From Drouetiella hepatica Uher 2000/2452 (GTDB lineage Bacteria; Cyanobacteriota; Cyanobacteriia; Elainellales; Elainellaceae), in NCBI GenBank assembly GCA_019359505.1, contig JAHHHD010000002.1:124001-188000 (forward strand): 64,000 bases of DNA, written 5' to 3'. The notes beneath the pieces are model-generated. The model was not told the origin of the DNA. It saw only the letters and a program-made list of their open reading frames with translations, and did not search any database. A program made the translations under genes and the position numbers. Below are positions 32,740 to 41,011 of the stretch, in pieces (the first letter of the stretch is position 1; each line of letters begins with the position of its first letter).

Positions 32740-35370
32740 ATGAACTTCAACTTCACCAACGTTTTTCAAGCGTTTCAGACTTCCGCTAGAGCTTCAGATA
32801 AGACTGTCAGATCCACCCCGCGATCGCCCCTCCCTGCAAATCTGGGCTACTACAGCGGACAGGCGATCGTAGAGCAGATGATTCAGCCAGATAAACCTGG
32901 GCGCGTCAGGTTTAAGGGTTCTCGCTGGTTTGCTCGCTGCGATCAGCCCGTCAACATTTCGCCCCACGAATTAGTCGATGTCATCGGCATCCAAAATATT
33001 ACGCTACTGGTCGAGCCTGCCTTTTTGCTGAGCGCTTCGTACATTGGACTAACCAAAGTCCGGCAGGTGATTGAACAGCGATCGCGGATTCTGGGACATG
33101 CCGCCGACAAGCAGATCGCCGAGTTTTTATCGCGAGAATTGCAGAGTGCGTCGGCGATCGCTCCGGAAACCTGGCAGCGCTTCATTCAGGGCAAACCCAT
33201 TTACCTCAAAACCTTTCAGACCTGCTGTGAAGCGCTGAATCTGTCCTGGAAAGAGGTCGTCGGCTATGGCGATTCTGAGGCAGAGCTAGATCAGGCAGAT
33301 GAATCAGAAGCCCAGGAGCTTCAGGCTAGATCAGAAGATGATCTGAACTTCGTCGGGCGAGATCGGGCGATCGCCGATCTCCAGCGGCTGGTGGATGAAA
33401 AGGCGCAAATTGTCACAATTTTGGGTGAAGGTGGAGTTGGCAAAACCGTTCTGGCACAGCAATACTTTAGCCAGTCTGGCTTTGATATTGTGCTGGAATG
33501 CTGGATGGCAAAGGAAACCCAAAACATTACCTCCGCTGAAGGCGTGGTGTTGGGCTGGCTGCAAAAATACTTCAAAGAAGAGGCAGGACGGACTTTTGAT
33601 GCCTCTCTAGACCAATTGCGACGACATCTGAACCCAAAATTTAGCCCTAGCCACGCGCTAGGCAAAATTGGAGTCTTGATCGACAACCTGGAGCCAGCCC
33701 TCGATCGCAATGGTCAGATTTTGCCTACCCATCGCGGCTATGCGGCATTGCTAGAGGTTTTAGCCGATCCGGCGCTGGGTTGCGTCACCCTGATTACCAG
33801 CCGTGAGCCGCTGCATGAAGCCGCGATCGCCTCGCAACCCTACAGGCTCTCTGGACTAGACGAGACGGCATGGCGGCAGTTTTGGGGGAGCCGCAGTCTA
33901 TCTACCCCATCTGCGGCGCTGGGCGAGATGCACCGTGCGTATAGCGGCAATGCCAAAGCTATGACGATTCTTTGCAGCGCCATCAACGTTGACTACGGCG
34001 GTGACATGGATGCCTTTTGGCGCGATCATCAGGCAAATTTGCTAAACACCTCTGATTTGGCAGACCTAGTTTCTAGTCATTTCAACCGTCTCCAGCAAAT
34101 CTATCCCGAAGCCCATGTGCTGCTGCGTCGGATGGGCTGCTATCGGTTTCAGGACGTGGCGACCGTGCCCGTAGAAAGTTTATATTGCTTGCTTTGGGAT
34201 GTACCAACGCTTAAGCACCGGAGCATTGTCCGATTTTTGCGCGACCTATTTTTGGTGGAGGTGGATGACGAAGAATATCGACTGCACCCCGTAATTCAGT
34301 CTAAGGCGCTAGTCATGCTGCGGGCGAACCCCAAAGAGTGGGACTTGGCGAACCGCAAAGCTGCCGATTTTTGGACAGAGCGGGTGGTGACGATCGCCAC
34401 TGTGGAGGAGGCGCTAATGGCTGCCGAAGCCTATCGCCACTATGTGCAGATTGAAGACTGGGACTCTGCTGCCGCTGTCATTCTCTACGGACGCGACTGC
34501 CAGTGGGAAAAAGCCGAGCCGCTGGGTATCTCGTTTTACCGCTTGGGCTTACTCCAGCGAATGATTAGCGCCATCACCCGTCTTCTCGATCGCCTTCAGC
34601 CTGGATATCCGCTCTGCAAGCTCTACGACATTTTGGGTAATTTGTACTGGCTGAAGGGCAGCTTGCAGGCTGCGATCGTCGCACACCAGAAATCTAGGGA
34701 GATGGCGATCGCCTTTCAGCTCAAAGATCTAGAAATTCAGGCATTGTTTAACCTTGGCTTATGCAAACTCAGCCTTTGGGAATTGCCGGAAGCTGAAGCC
34801 CTGTTTGGACAAGCCAATACTCAGGCTGAAAACACGGAGTGGCACAGGTGTGCAGTGAGCAGCTGGTTTTGTCTGGCATTGATCTACTCCTGCACGGGCA
34901 GAACCTCAGAAGCCCTGAGTCTGGTGGAGCGGGTGCTAGATGAGTATGCGGTTATTAGCGGCAACGCCTGGAGCCGAGGCTATAGTTTGCTGTATTTGGG
35001 CGCTACGCTTCGGAATGTCGGCGACTCAGAACAGGCTGAAAAAATGTATAACCTGGCAAAAACCTACGCCGAGCAAAGCCGCTACACGCAGGTCAAAGCC
35101 GAGGCGCTCAACGGACTGGCGATGATTTGTCGAGCGCGGCAAGACTTCAAAGGCGCGGTAGCCAGCCATCTGGCGGCAAAACGATTGCTCGATCGGATTG
35201 AAGCCAAAGGCGATTTAGCCGAGGTCAACTATCAGCTCGGCATCACCTATCGACAAATGAATGAGCTAGAGGAAGGTCGCAACTGTCTACGAACGGCGAT
35301 CGACCTGTTTCAGCAAATGAACGCGCCTCGGCAAGTCGAACGGGCACAGCTCGTGCTTAGCGCTATTTGA
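32740..35370 (+). CDS. STAND NTPase: NfeD-like OB + helical + NB-ARC + TPR
   Basis: The 876-residue protein has four parts. Residues about 38-93 (GYYSGQAIVEQMIQPDKPGR, VRFKGSRWFARCDQ, VNISPHELVDVI, ITLLVEP) look like the C-terminal OB-fold of NfeD proteins. Residues 95-180 are helical with an HTH-like WQRFIQGKPIYLKTFQTCCE. The NB-ARC NTPase spans about 203-500, with Walker A GEGGVGKT (229-236), Walker B GVLIDNLEPAL and the TSREP sensor. From about 640, tetratricopeptide repeats fill the C-terminus. It is probably a signal-dependent oligomerising switch; the N-terminal module would be the effector or adaptor. No partner gene is adjacent. Confidence 0.85.
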   Translation: MNFNFTNVFQAFQTSARASDKTVRSTPRSPLPANLGYYSGQAIVEQMIQPDKPGRVRFKGSRWFARCDQPVNISPHELVDVIGIQNITLLVEPAFLLSASYIGLTKVRQVIEQRSRILGHAADKQIAEFLSRELQSASAIAPETWQRFIQGKPIYLKTFQTCCEALNLSWKEVVGYGDSEAELDQADESEAQELQARSEDDLNFVGRDRAIADLQRLVDEKAQIVTILGEGGVGKTVLAQQYFSQSGFDIVLECWMAKETQNITSAEGVVLGWLQKYFKEEAGRTFDASLDQLRRHLNPKFSPSHALGKIGVLIDNLEPALDRNGQILPTHRGYAALLEVLADPALGCVTLITSREPLHEAAIASQPYRLSGLDETAWRQFWGSRSLSTPSAALGEMHRAYSGNAKAMTILCSAINVDYGGDMDAFWRDHQANLLNTSDLADLVSSHFNRLQQIYPEAHVLLRRMGCYRFQDVATVPVESLYCLLWDVPTLKHRSIVRFLRDLFLVEVDDEEYRLHPVIQSKALVMLRANPKEWDLANRKAADFWTERVVTIATVEEALMAAEAYRHYVQIEDWDSAAAVILYGRDCQWEKAEPLGISFYRLGLLQRMISAITRLLDRLQPGYPLCKLYDILGNLYWLKGSLQAAIVAHQKSREMAIAFQLKDLEIQALFNLGLCKLSLWELPEAEALFGQANTQAENTEWHRCAVSSWFCLALIYSCTGRTSEALSLVERVLDEYAVISGNAWSRGYSLLYLGATLRNVGDSEQAEKMYNLAKTYAEQSRYTQVKAEALNGLAMICRARQDFKGAVASHLAAKRLLDRIEAKGDLAEVNYQLGITYRQMNELEEGRNCLRTAIDLFQQMNAPRQVERAQLVLSAI

Positions 35371-35403
35371 ACTTAGCGCTATTTGAACTTAGCGCTATTT
35401 GAG
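35356..35403. repeat. Three 16-nt direct repeats over the stop codon
   Basis: CTTAGCGCTATTTGAA is repeated at 35356, 35372 and 35388 (last copy ends in G). The first copy encodes the final Ser-Ala-Ile and TGA stop of the STAND gene, so each copy carries its own in-register stop-like TGA. This looks like a recent slippage duplication of the gene's end. Confidence 0.93.
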
Positions 35404-35409
35404 CTAAAG

Positions 35410-36630
35410 CTAAATCACGCCTGTCGGCAATTCCACCGTTTCGTTTTGAGGCTCTCCCGTTTCACTCACCCAGACAATCTGGGCAATTCGCCGCTGCTGA
35501 GCATATTCACGGATGGCTGAGGCGCTTTGTCCCTGAAGCTCCACCTCAACTCGCAGTCCAGACTGGCGTAGGGTTTGAGCATAAGCAAAGGTCGCCGCGT
35601 AGGCTTTGAGGTCTGTGGGCACCAGGAGGCGATCGCTATTCTCAGTCTGGCTGGGCAGCTGCCCCGTGGGGAGCAAGACCTGATGCAAATCTTCAATGTT
35701 GAGCACAAAACCGATGCCGGGACAGGACTCGCCTTGGGGATGGTAGAGGCTCAAAAGCTGGTCATAGCGACCGCCTTGCCCTAAAACACGCTTGCCTGAT
35801 TCCGTAGCGCTGACCACCTCAAAGACAATGCCTGTGTAATAGTCGAAGAGCTGCACCAGACTCAGATCCAGAATTAGAGCAGGAGTAGCGGCTTCAGAAC
35901 CCTGTAGCAGCTCAATCAATGCCTTTAAGTTGCTGACGATCGCCCGCTGTTCTGGGTCTAAATCCAGACTAGAAACGCGCTGCAAAACATTCCCTGGCTG
36001 ACCTCGCAGATCCAGCAACAGCAAAGCCCGATCGCGTAGGTCAGCAGACATAGGCAGGGTTTCGAGCGTAACCCGGTCGAGGGTCGCAATCGCCTCCCGA
36101 ATCCGATCGCGCAACGAATTGGGGAAAGGGGAAAGCAGCGATCGCGTCAGTCCTGCATCACCTAGCACCAGGTAGCAAGAGTCGAGCTGAAGATTTCTCA
36201 GACAGTCGGACAAAACTAGCAATGTTTCGGCATCGGCGGCAACGCTACCGCTGCCCAACAGCTCCACACCCGCCTGATAAAACTCCTGCTGCTGGTTTTG
36301 GATACCGCGATCGTCTCGTCGAAAAACGTTGGCGTTGTAGTATAGCCGCTGCGGATGGGTCACGCCCGCCATACGTGTCACTGCCGCACGGGCGATTGAA
36401 GCCGTTAGCTCCGGGCGCAAACCCACGTTGTCCACATCATGGACTTGAATCACGGTTGACTGCTCTACGGCACCTCCTGCCATCAGCGTATCTAGCCGTT
36501 CTAGAGTCGAGGTGATGATACGGTGATACCCCCAGCTATGAAACACATGCTGAAGCCGTTCTTCAATCCATCGCTTTTGGGCGACATCCAGAGGAAATAA
36601 GTCTCTGGCTCCTACAGGAGGCTGGTACAT
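35410..36630 (-). CDS. hisZ: ATP phosphoribosyltransferase regulatory subunit HisZ
   Basis: HisZ is a catalytically dead histidyl-tRNA-synthetase paralogue that activates the short-form HisG in histidine synthesis. MYQPPVGARDLFPLDVAQKR, a motif-2-like region (LRPELTASIARAAVTRMAGV, LYYNANVFRRDDRG) and the glycine-rich LGQGGRYDQLL are present. The anticodon-binding domain of true HisRS is reduced. Its ATG ends at 36628, directly against the stop of the J-domain gene, so translation of the two is probably coupled. hisG is not in the window. Confidence 0.92.
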   Translation of the reverse strand: MYQPPVGARDLFPLDVAQKRWIEERLQHVFHSWGYHRIITSTLERLDTLMAGGAVEQSTVIQVHDVDNVGLRPELTASIARAAVTRMAGVTHPQRLYYNANVFRRDDRGIQNQQQEFYQAGVELLGSGSVAADAETLLVLSDCLRNLQLDSCYLVLGDAGLTRSLLSPFPNSLRDRIREAIATLDRVTLETLPMSADLRDRALLLLDLRGQPGNVLQRVSSLDLDPEQRAIVSNLKALIELLQGSEAATPALILDLSLVQLFDYYTGIVFEVVSATESGKRVLGQGGRYDQLLSLYHPQGESCPGIGFVLNIEDLHQVLLPTGQLPSQTENSDRLLVPTDLKAYAATFAYAQTLRQSGLRVEVELQGQSASAIREYAQQRRIAQIVWVSETGEPQNETVELPTGVI

Positions 36631-37644
36631 CTATTTTTTCTTACTACCAAACAGTCCAAACAGACCGCCATTGCCATTGTCAGGCTTATCCTTGCTGCTT
36701 GACTTGCCCTTCTTATCTAGCTTACCTGGGTCAGGTTTGCCGCCTTTTACCCCAGGTTTTTGAGGTTCAAGCTTGCCTTTTGCCGGGGCGATCGCTGTGC
36801 TGGTTGGTGTCTCCAATCTGCGCTTACCCTCCAAGGCTACAGCATCTTGGGGATCTAACTCCAACGCTTTGTTGAAGTGGATTTTTGCCATCGTGTTCTG
36901 GTTTGTCTTCAGGTAGATCAGCCCCAGGCGACTATGACATTCGCTGCTGGAAGCATCCATCTTAATGGCATCACGCAGCTCCAGAATGGCTCTGGGAAAG
37001 TTTTGCTTAGTCTCAAACTCTTGCGATCGCCGCAGGTATGCCGCTATCAGCGCTTCACGAGTGGCAGGCACTCTGACGGGTGTCGTCGGCGTAGGCGAGC
37101 GCATGGGAGTGGAGTTTTCCCCTGCACTTGGGGCAGCGGTTCGTCGGGTGCCCACAGCCTCACCCCGGCTCTCTTTCCGCATCAAGTAGACCAGGTTTAG
37201 CTCGCTAATTTGTCCAGCAATTTCTATGGCTTGATCGAGCTGATTGTACTGTTTCTCCGCCAAGTTTCTCAACGCGAGCCGATAGGAGGTGTCAATGTCA
37301 GAAGCCGCAGCCAGCAGACGTGCCGAGTCGCTGTTTAGCACAATCGTTTCTTGCTGCTTGACTGCCTGTTGACCCTTGAGCCGGAGGAGAATGCAGTATT
37401 CGGCGTAGGTTTTTTCCTGGGACAGCTTTTCGTATGCCGGGTTGACGAGCTTAGAGAGCAATTCAGAGGCACGCTGGCGATCGCTTATATCCTCCGTCAT
37501 GCAGCTATCGGGGTGGAGCCGACGGGCGATTGTCAGATACCGCTTGCGGATCTCTTTGAGGTCTGCATCTACCGCAGTACCCAAAATGGCATGGTAGTCT
37601 GTGAAATCTAAATTAAACAGTCCTTGATCAATCTTCAGAGACAT
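36631..37644 (-). CDS. J-domain protein with TPR
   Basis: The N-terminal J domain (DYHAILGTAVDADLKEIRKR, then YLTIARRLHPDS with the HPD motif near residues 44-46) should stimulate an Hsp70. A helical middle and a low-complexity linker lead to TPR repeats (ILELRDAIKMDASSSECHSR, LGLIYLKTNQNTMAKIHF, NKALELDPQDAVAL). The C-terminus is lysine-, glycine- and proline-rich (GKSSSKDKPDNGNGG), ending in GLFGLFGSKKK. It is probably a membrane- or ribosome-associated co-chaperone. It is the first gene of a two-gene unit with hisZ, with no intergenic base. Confidence 0.88.
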   Translation of the reverse strand: MSLKIDQGLFNLDFTDYHAILGTAVDADLKEIRKRYLTIARRLHPDSCMTEDISDRQRASELLSKLVNPAYEKLSQEKTYAEYCILLRLKGQQAVKQQETIVLNSDSARLLAAASDIDTSYRLALRNLAEKQYNQLDQAIEIAGQISELNLVYLMRKESRGEAVGTRRTAAPSAGENSTPMRSPTPTTPVRVPATREALIAAYLRRSQEFETKQNFPRAILELRDAIKMDASSSECHSRLGLIYLKTNQNTMAKIHFNKALELDPQDAVALEGKRRLETPTSTAIAPAKGKLEPQKPGVKGGKPDPGKLDKKGKSSSKDKPDNGNGGLFGLFGSKKK

Positions 37645-37819
37645 TCTACTAATCCCACGACCCTTCTACGCTAAGGGTTCCCTATAGTTTACTTGGTCTA
37701 ACTCGTTACCCGATGTATCGCGCAGAGCATTTTAGCAGTGTTCATGCAGATGGCGTAGAGTGCCAAAGCCAGAACATTGGCGGAGGTAGGCTGGCAGAGA
37801 TAGGCTGGCGAAGATAGGT

Positions 37820-38647
37820 TTATAAAGAGCTGTACTCTGCTAAAGGCTGAGTTTTGAGCAGTTCTTGGCTGAGGGCAGCATGAAGATGTCCGTTGGTCGC
37901 CAGAATTCGCCCTGACTCTATGACAAACGCCCCTTCATCGTAAGCAGTGACCTTACCCCCCGATTCCTCGACTATAACAACACCAGCCGCCATGTCCCAA
38001 GGCGATAAGCCCCGCTCCCAAAATCCATCTAGCCGACCGCACGCCACATAAGCTAAATCCAGTGAAGCCGCGCCTCCACGCCTCACGCCCTGGGTTATGT
38101 GGGTAAGATGGCAAAACTCAGCGTAGTTGTTGTCTGGGGTTTCATGGCGATCGTAAGCAAACCCTGTCACTAAGAGGCTTCGACTCAGGTTAGTGACTTG
38201 AGAAACCTGGATAGGACGACGGTTTAGCATTGCCCCTAGCCCCTGAGCTGCCTGAAATAGATCTTCATGGAATGGATCAAAAATCACGCCGATCGCAGGT
38301 ATTCCCCTAATCAACAGCCCCACGGAGACGGCGTAAAAAGGGTATTGGTGGGCATAGTTGGTGGTGCCATCCAATGGATCGATCGCCCATAAAAACTCGC
38401 TGGCTTGGTCGCCGATTTTTCCCGACTCTTCTGCCAGAATGGCGTGATTGGGGAAATGGCGATCGATGACGCTCAAAATTGCTGCCTCTGCGGCTTTATC
38501 AGCTTCTGTCACCAGATCGCCAGGTCGCCCTTTTTCTTGGATGTTTTTGAGGTTGCCTGCATAGTGCTGGAGGACGGCTCCCCCGGCGATCGCAGCTTCG
38601 GTGGCAATGTCGAGGAAGATTTGGAGCTGCTGAGGGGAGTAGGGCAT
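37820..38647 (-). CDS. Inositol monophosphatase family protein
   Basis: The Mg-dependent phosphatase signatures are complete: DLVTEADKAAEAAI, ILAEESGK, WAIDPLDGTTNYAHQYPFY (the DPxDGT metal site) and SPWDMAAGVVIVEESGGKV. Possible substrates include inositol phosphate, or histidinol phosphate in some bacteria. The hisZ gene lies about 1.2 kb downstream on the same strand. That makes a HisN-like role conceivable but not shown. Length is standard at 275. Confidence 0.9.
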   Translation of the reverse strand: MPYSPQQLQIFLDIATEAAIAGGAVLQHYAGNLKNIQEKGRPGDLVTEADKAAEAAILSVIDRHFPNHAILAEESGKIGDQASEFLWAIDPLDGTTNYAHQYPFYAVSVGLLIRGIPAIGVIFDPFHEDLFQAAQGLGAMLNRRPIQVSQVTNLSRSLLVTGFAYDRHETPDNNYAEFCHLTHITQGVRRGGAASLDLAYVACGRLDGFWERGLSPWDMAAGVVIVEESGGKVTAYDEGAFVIESGRILATNGHLHAALSQELLKTQPLAEYSSL

Positions 38648-38654
38648 GGGAGGG

Positions 38655-38712
38655 AAATGAAGGGTGGATGGGTGAGGGGTAGGAGGGTAAGGGGTAGGAG
38701 GGTGAGGGGTAA
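38655..38712. repeat. G-rich short tandem repeats (GGGTAGGAGGGT)
   Basis: GAGGGGTAGGAGGGTAA-like units repeat three times between the IMPase start and the next gene. This is typical short tandemly repeated DNA. No coding role is seen; the flanking gap 38648-38843 holds nothing else. Confidence 0.6.
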
Positions 38713-38843
38713 GGGATTAGGTAACTCGTGTTTGTGGGAACGCCTCGGTTTCTATGACGCGCTGCCTAATAGTTATCCCTTGACTTTTGCTACAGATCAA
38801 GCGACGTAGTACACAAAGCCCATCTGCCCATCTACCCATCCCC

Positions 38844-39212
38844 TCAATCCTCATCCAAAACTACCCCGCGTCGCACCTTGCCTCTGCCAAAATAGCGCCC
38901 AAACTGAAGCTCATACACTTCATCTTCGTCCTGCGTTTCGACCTGCAAGTCCGATCGCGCATAGCTGACGCAGAGTAAGGCATAGCCCATTTCCCGCAGC
39001 TTAGGGGAAAGACCCATGGCTTCGGGTTGGTGTATTTCTCCAGAGATGACCCGGACGGCGCAGGTAGTGCAAGCTCCATTGCGGCACGCGAAGGGGAGGG
39101 GTTTGCCCTGGGCTTCGGCGGTTGTCAGAATGTAGCGGTCTTCTGGGGCTTGAATCGTAGAGCGAGTGTTGGTTTGGCGATCGTAAATTTGAACGGTAAA
39201 AACGCGAGTCAT
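38844..39212 (-). CDS. Plant-type [2Fe-2S] ferredoxin, FdC2-like
   Basis: The cluster ligands C43, C48, C51 and C81 follow the plant-type C-x4-C-x2-C-x29-C pattern (CRNGACTTC, then ALLCVS). The C-terminal extension (ETQDEDEVYELQFGRYFGRG) is the signature of the FdC2 group, known in plants and cyanobacteria as divergent ferredoxins that bind little to FNR and have a distinct redox role. The start ATG 39212 is well placed. It is a single gene. Confidence 0.87.
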   Translation of the reverse strand: MTRVFTVQIYDRQTNTRSTIQAPEDRYILTTAEAQGKPLPFACRNGACTTCAVRVISGEIHQPEAMGLSPKLREMGYALLCVSYARSDLQVETQDEDEVYELQFGRYFGRGKVRRGVVLDED

Positions 39213-39387
39213 GAATCTTTTGAGTTCCGAAAAAGTTTTGATTTAACCCTTACCCAAACCCTATAATAGTGCGTTGAATACTGTGACAAAAATAGGGAAT
39301 TTGCAAAGCCTGTTCTCAGAGTGACTTAAATTCTGCTAGGATTACAATTCTGTGGTTGAGCAAGACGATGCCACAGAAGCAAGCTCT

Positions 39388-39474
39388 GGAGAGATGGCCG
39401 AGTGGTTGAAGGCGCAGCACTGGAAATGCTGTTTAGGGGCAACTTTAACGAGGGTTCGAATCCCTCTCTCTCCG
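39388..39474 (+). tRNA. tRNA-Ser (anticodon GGA)
   Basis: A class II tRNA folds from 39388. The acceptor GGAGAGA pairs with TCTCTCC and the anticodon stem CAGCA/TGCTG encloses loop CTGGAAA, giving anticodon GGA. A long variable arm (GTTTAGGGGCAACTTTAAC) and a T arm GAGGG-TTCGAAT-CCCTC are present. The discriminator base is G. CCA is not encoded. It reads UCC and UCU. Confidence 0.96.
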
Positions 39475-39480
39475 TTCTAG

Positions 39481-39511
39481 AAGCCAAACAGGAAAGCGTT
39501 TCCAGGCTTTT
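39481..39511 (+). terminator. Terminator downstream of tRNA-Ser
   Basis: AAGCC/GGCTT and GGAAA/TTTCC form a two-part stem with a GCG loop, ending in a TTTT run at 39508-39511. It starts 7 nt after the tRNA. Confidence 0.55.
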
Positions 39512-39681
39512 AAGCTATCAAGAGAAAAGCGTTTGAATAGGCAGGCTGTTATGTGTGTCGGATGGGTGCCAAAATCGCCGCTATCCTGCAAGCTGTACAC
39601 CGCTTTGGGCTGAGTTCTGCGTTCATGATAAAGCGTTCTGCTAACTCCGTTAGTATTTAGCCCTACGCGCTTAGATCCAAT

Positions 39682-39729
39682 GAGTTATTTTTTGAGAGCC
39701 GCGCGGAGTGCAACTCTCAAAAATAACTC
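39682..39729. repeat. Intergenic palindrome, GAGAGCC-core subtype
   Basis: GAGTTATTTTTTGAGAG (from 39682) and CTCTCAAAAATAACTC (to 39729) flank a GC-rich centre. The 5' flank CTTAGATCCAATGA is found, inverted, next to the copy at 47683. The 3' flank contains TCAATTACGTGA, the complement of the TTACGTAATTGA-like flank at 15845. Confidence 0.8.
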
Positions 39730-39883
39730 GTCCTACTAACTCAATTACGTGATGTCATACACTCTGAGAGCTGTGACGACCACTTTGCAAACCGCCACAT
39801 CGTTTTCAAAATGCCTAAAGACACCTAATATGATCGGACTTACGGTTTGGGGTACAATACCTCCGTGGTGTGAATAAGTAATA

Positions 39884-40204
39884 ATGACTAGTCCAAATCA
39901 AATGCTCAATAACATATCTAGCTTCCCTGGAGTAGACCCCATCATTACTCAAGTTTCCGAAGCACAGCTGCCCGACACGGGATCTGAAGAAAATCTCAAC
40001 AGTTCTTTCTCTTCTGATTCTGCAAAAGCTTCCCTCTCTAGAGCAATTAAGCTTCCCTACCAGGCAACCCATCAAGTGGAGCTGCTGCATCTTCACGCTG
40101 AAATTGAGGCTCTGCTTCAACAGGTAAGAACCCTGAAGCAGCAGCGTCTTTCGGATTCTGACCATTTGGCTTTGAGCGATCGTTCCATCCTAGCCATCCG
40201 TTAG
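39884..40204 (+). CDS. Unknown soluble protein, 106 residues
   Basis: An uncharged Ser/Asn/Gln-rich N-terminal half is followed by a heptad-like helix (HQVELLHLHAEIEALLQQVR, TLKQQRLSDSDHLALS), so a coiled coil is likely. I do not recognise the family. TACAAT at 39853-39858 could be a -10 element. A strong terminator follows 83 nt after the stop, which supports a real transcription unit. A reverse-strand frame over the same region has no start signal. Confidence 0.6.
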   Translation: MTSPNQMLNNISSFPGVDPIITQVSEAQLPDTGSEENLNSSFSSDSAKASLSRAIKLPYQATHQVELLHLHAEIEALLQQVRTLKQQRLSDSDHLALSDRSILAIR

Positions 40205-40286
40205 GGTCGAAAGCTCTTGAGACAGTTCAGCTCGCCGACTTCTATCTGACTTCTGAGAAGAAATACGAGAAAAATAAAACGGATAT

Positions 40287-40322
40287 CCCGCCTTCTGCGC
40301 CTAAGCAGAATGGCGGTTTTTT
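40287..40322 (+). terminator. Intrinsic terminator after the 106-codon gene
   Basis: CCGCCTTCTGC (40287-40297) pairs with GCAGAATGGCGG (40304-40315; one bulged T) around GCCTAA and is followed by six T residues. This is the clearest intrinsic terminator on the left side of nblA. Confidence 0.85.
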
Positions 40323-40574
40323 AATTTAGTTCAGCCAGAACATTACCACCCTAGGGTTGCCTGCTAAAACTACCTCAATTCAAGAAGTACCCATTAGGGG
40401 GGTGGGCACTTTGTCAAACAATTGTTATCTTTTGTAATACTATGGTGAGTACAAGGCTGATTAGGGAAATCTTGATAAATACAGCCTTGTTCACTGGCTA
40501 GACTCCGATCGCAAGCCTCACAAGGGTACATGATCGGCTCAATGCGTTCCTTATCTCAAAACTAGGAGTTCACA

Positions 40575-40769
40575 ATGAATCAACCTATCGAGCTTAGCTT
40601 AGAGCAACAGTTTAGTTTGCGATCGTTCGAGTCCCAGGTGGAGCATATGAGCCGTGAACAGGCTCAGCATTTTTTAGTTCAGCTCTACGAGCAAATGATG
40701 TTGAAAGAAACGATGTACAGACATTTTCTCAAGCATCAGTGGGGAATTGAGACTGGGTCTCAAACCTAG
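40575..40769 (+). CDS. nblA: Phycobilisome degradation protein NblA
   Basis: NblA is a small adaptor that targets phycobiliproteins for Clp proteolysis during nitrogen or other starvation. The 64-residue sequence has the family core: LSLEQQFSLRSFESQVEHMS, REQAQHFLVQLYEQMMLKE and YRHFLKHQWG, two long helices of the dimer. Shine-Dalgarno AGGAG (40564-40568) lies 6 nt from ATG 40575. The upstream region 40323-40560 is AT-rich and promoter-like, but I found no perfect NtcA GTA-N8-TAC site. Confidence 0.97.
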   Translation: MNQPIELSLEQQFSLRSFESQVEHMSREQAQHFLVQLYEQMMLKETMYRHFLKHQWGIETGSQT

Positions 40770-41011
40770 TTCATTTCGCCGCAGAAGGCGACCTCCCTCT
40801 CTTGCTTTGTTCCAGACCGGAAAGAAGCTGGGGATGCTGGGGCGCTGGCTCTGCGCTCACGTTACAAAAGCTGTTTCCAAAGAAGCTTCGATACCTCAAC
40901 TTCAATACCTCAACATCTCAACCTCCATACAAGCTTTTACACGAGCATCGAATATTTAGCTAAGAATGCTAGGGTTATTGAGCAGCTTAATCGCTCTCCC
41001 AACTTCTTCAT

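Noticed and set aside
39815-40165. 116-codon minus-strand ORF opposite the 106-codon gene
   Set aside because: It lacks start signals and a plausible protein composition; the plus-strand gene is followed by a good terminator.
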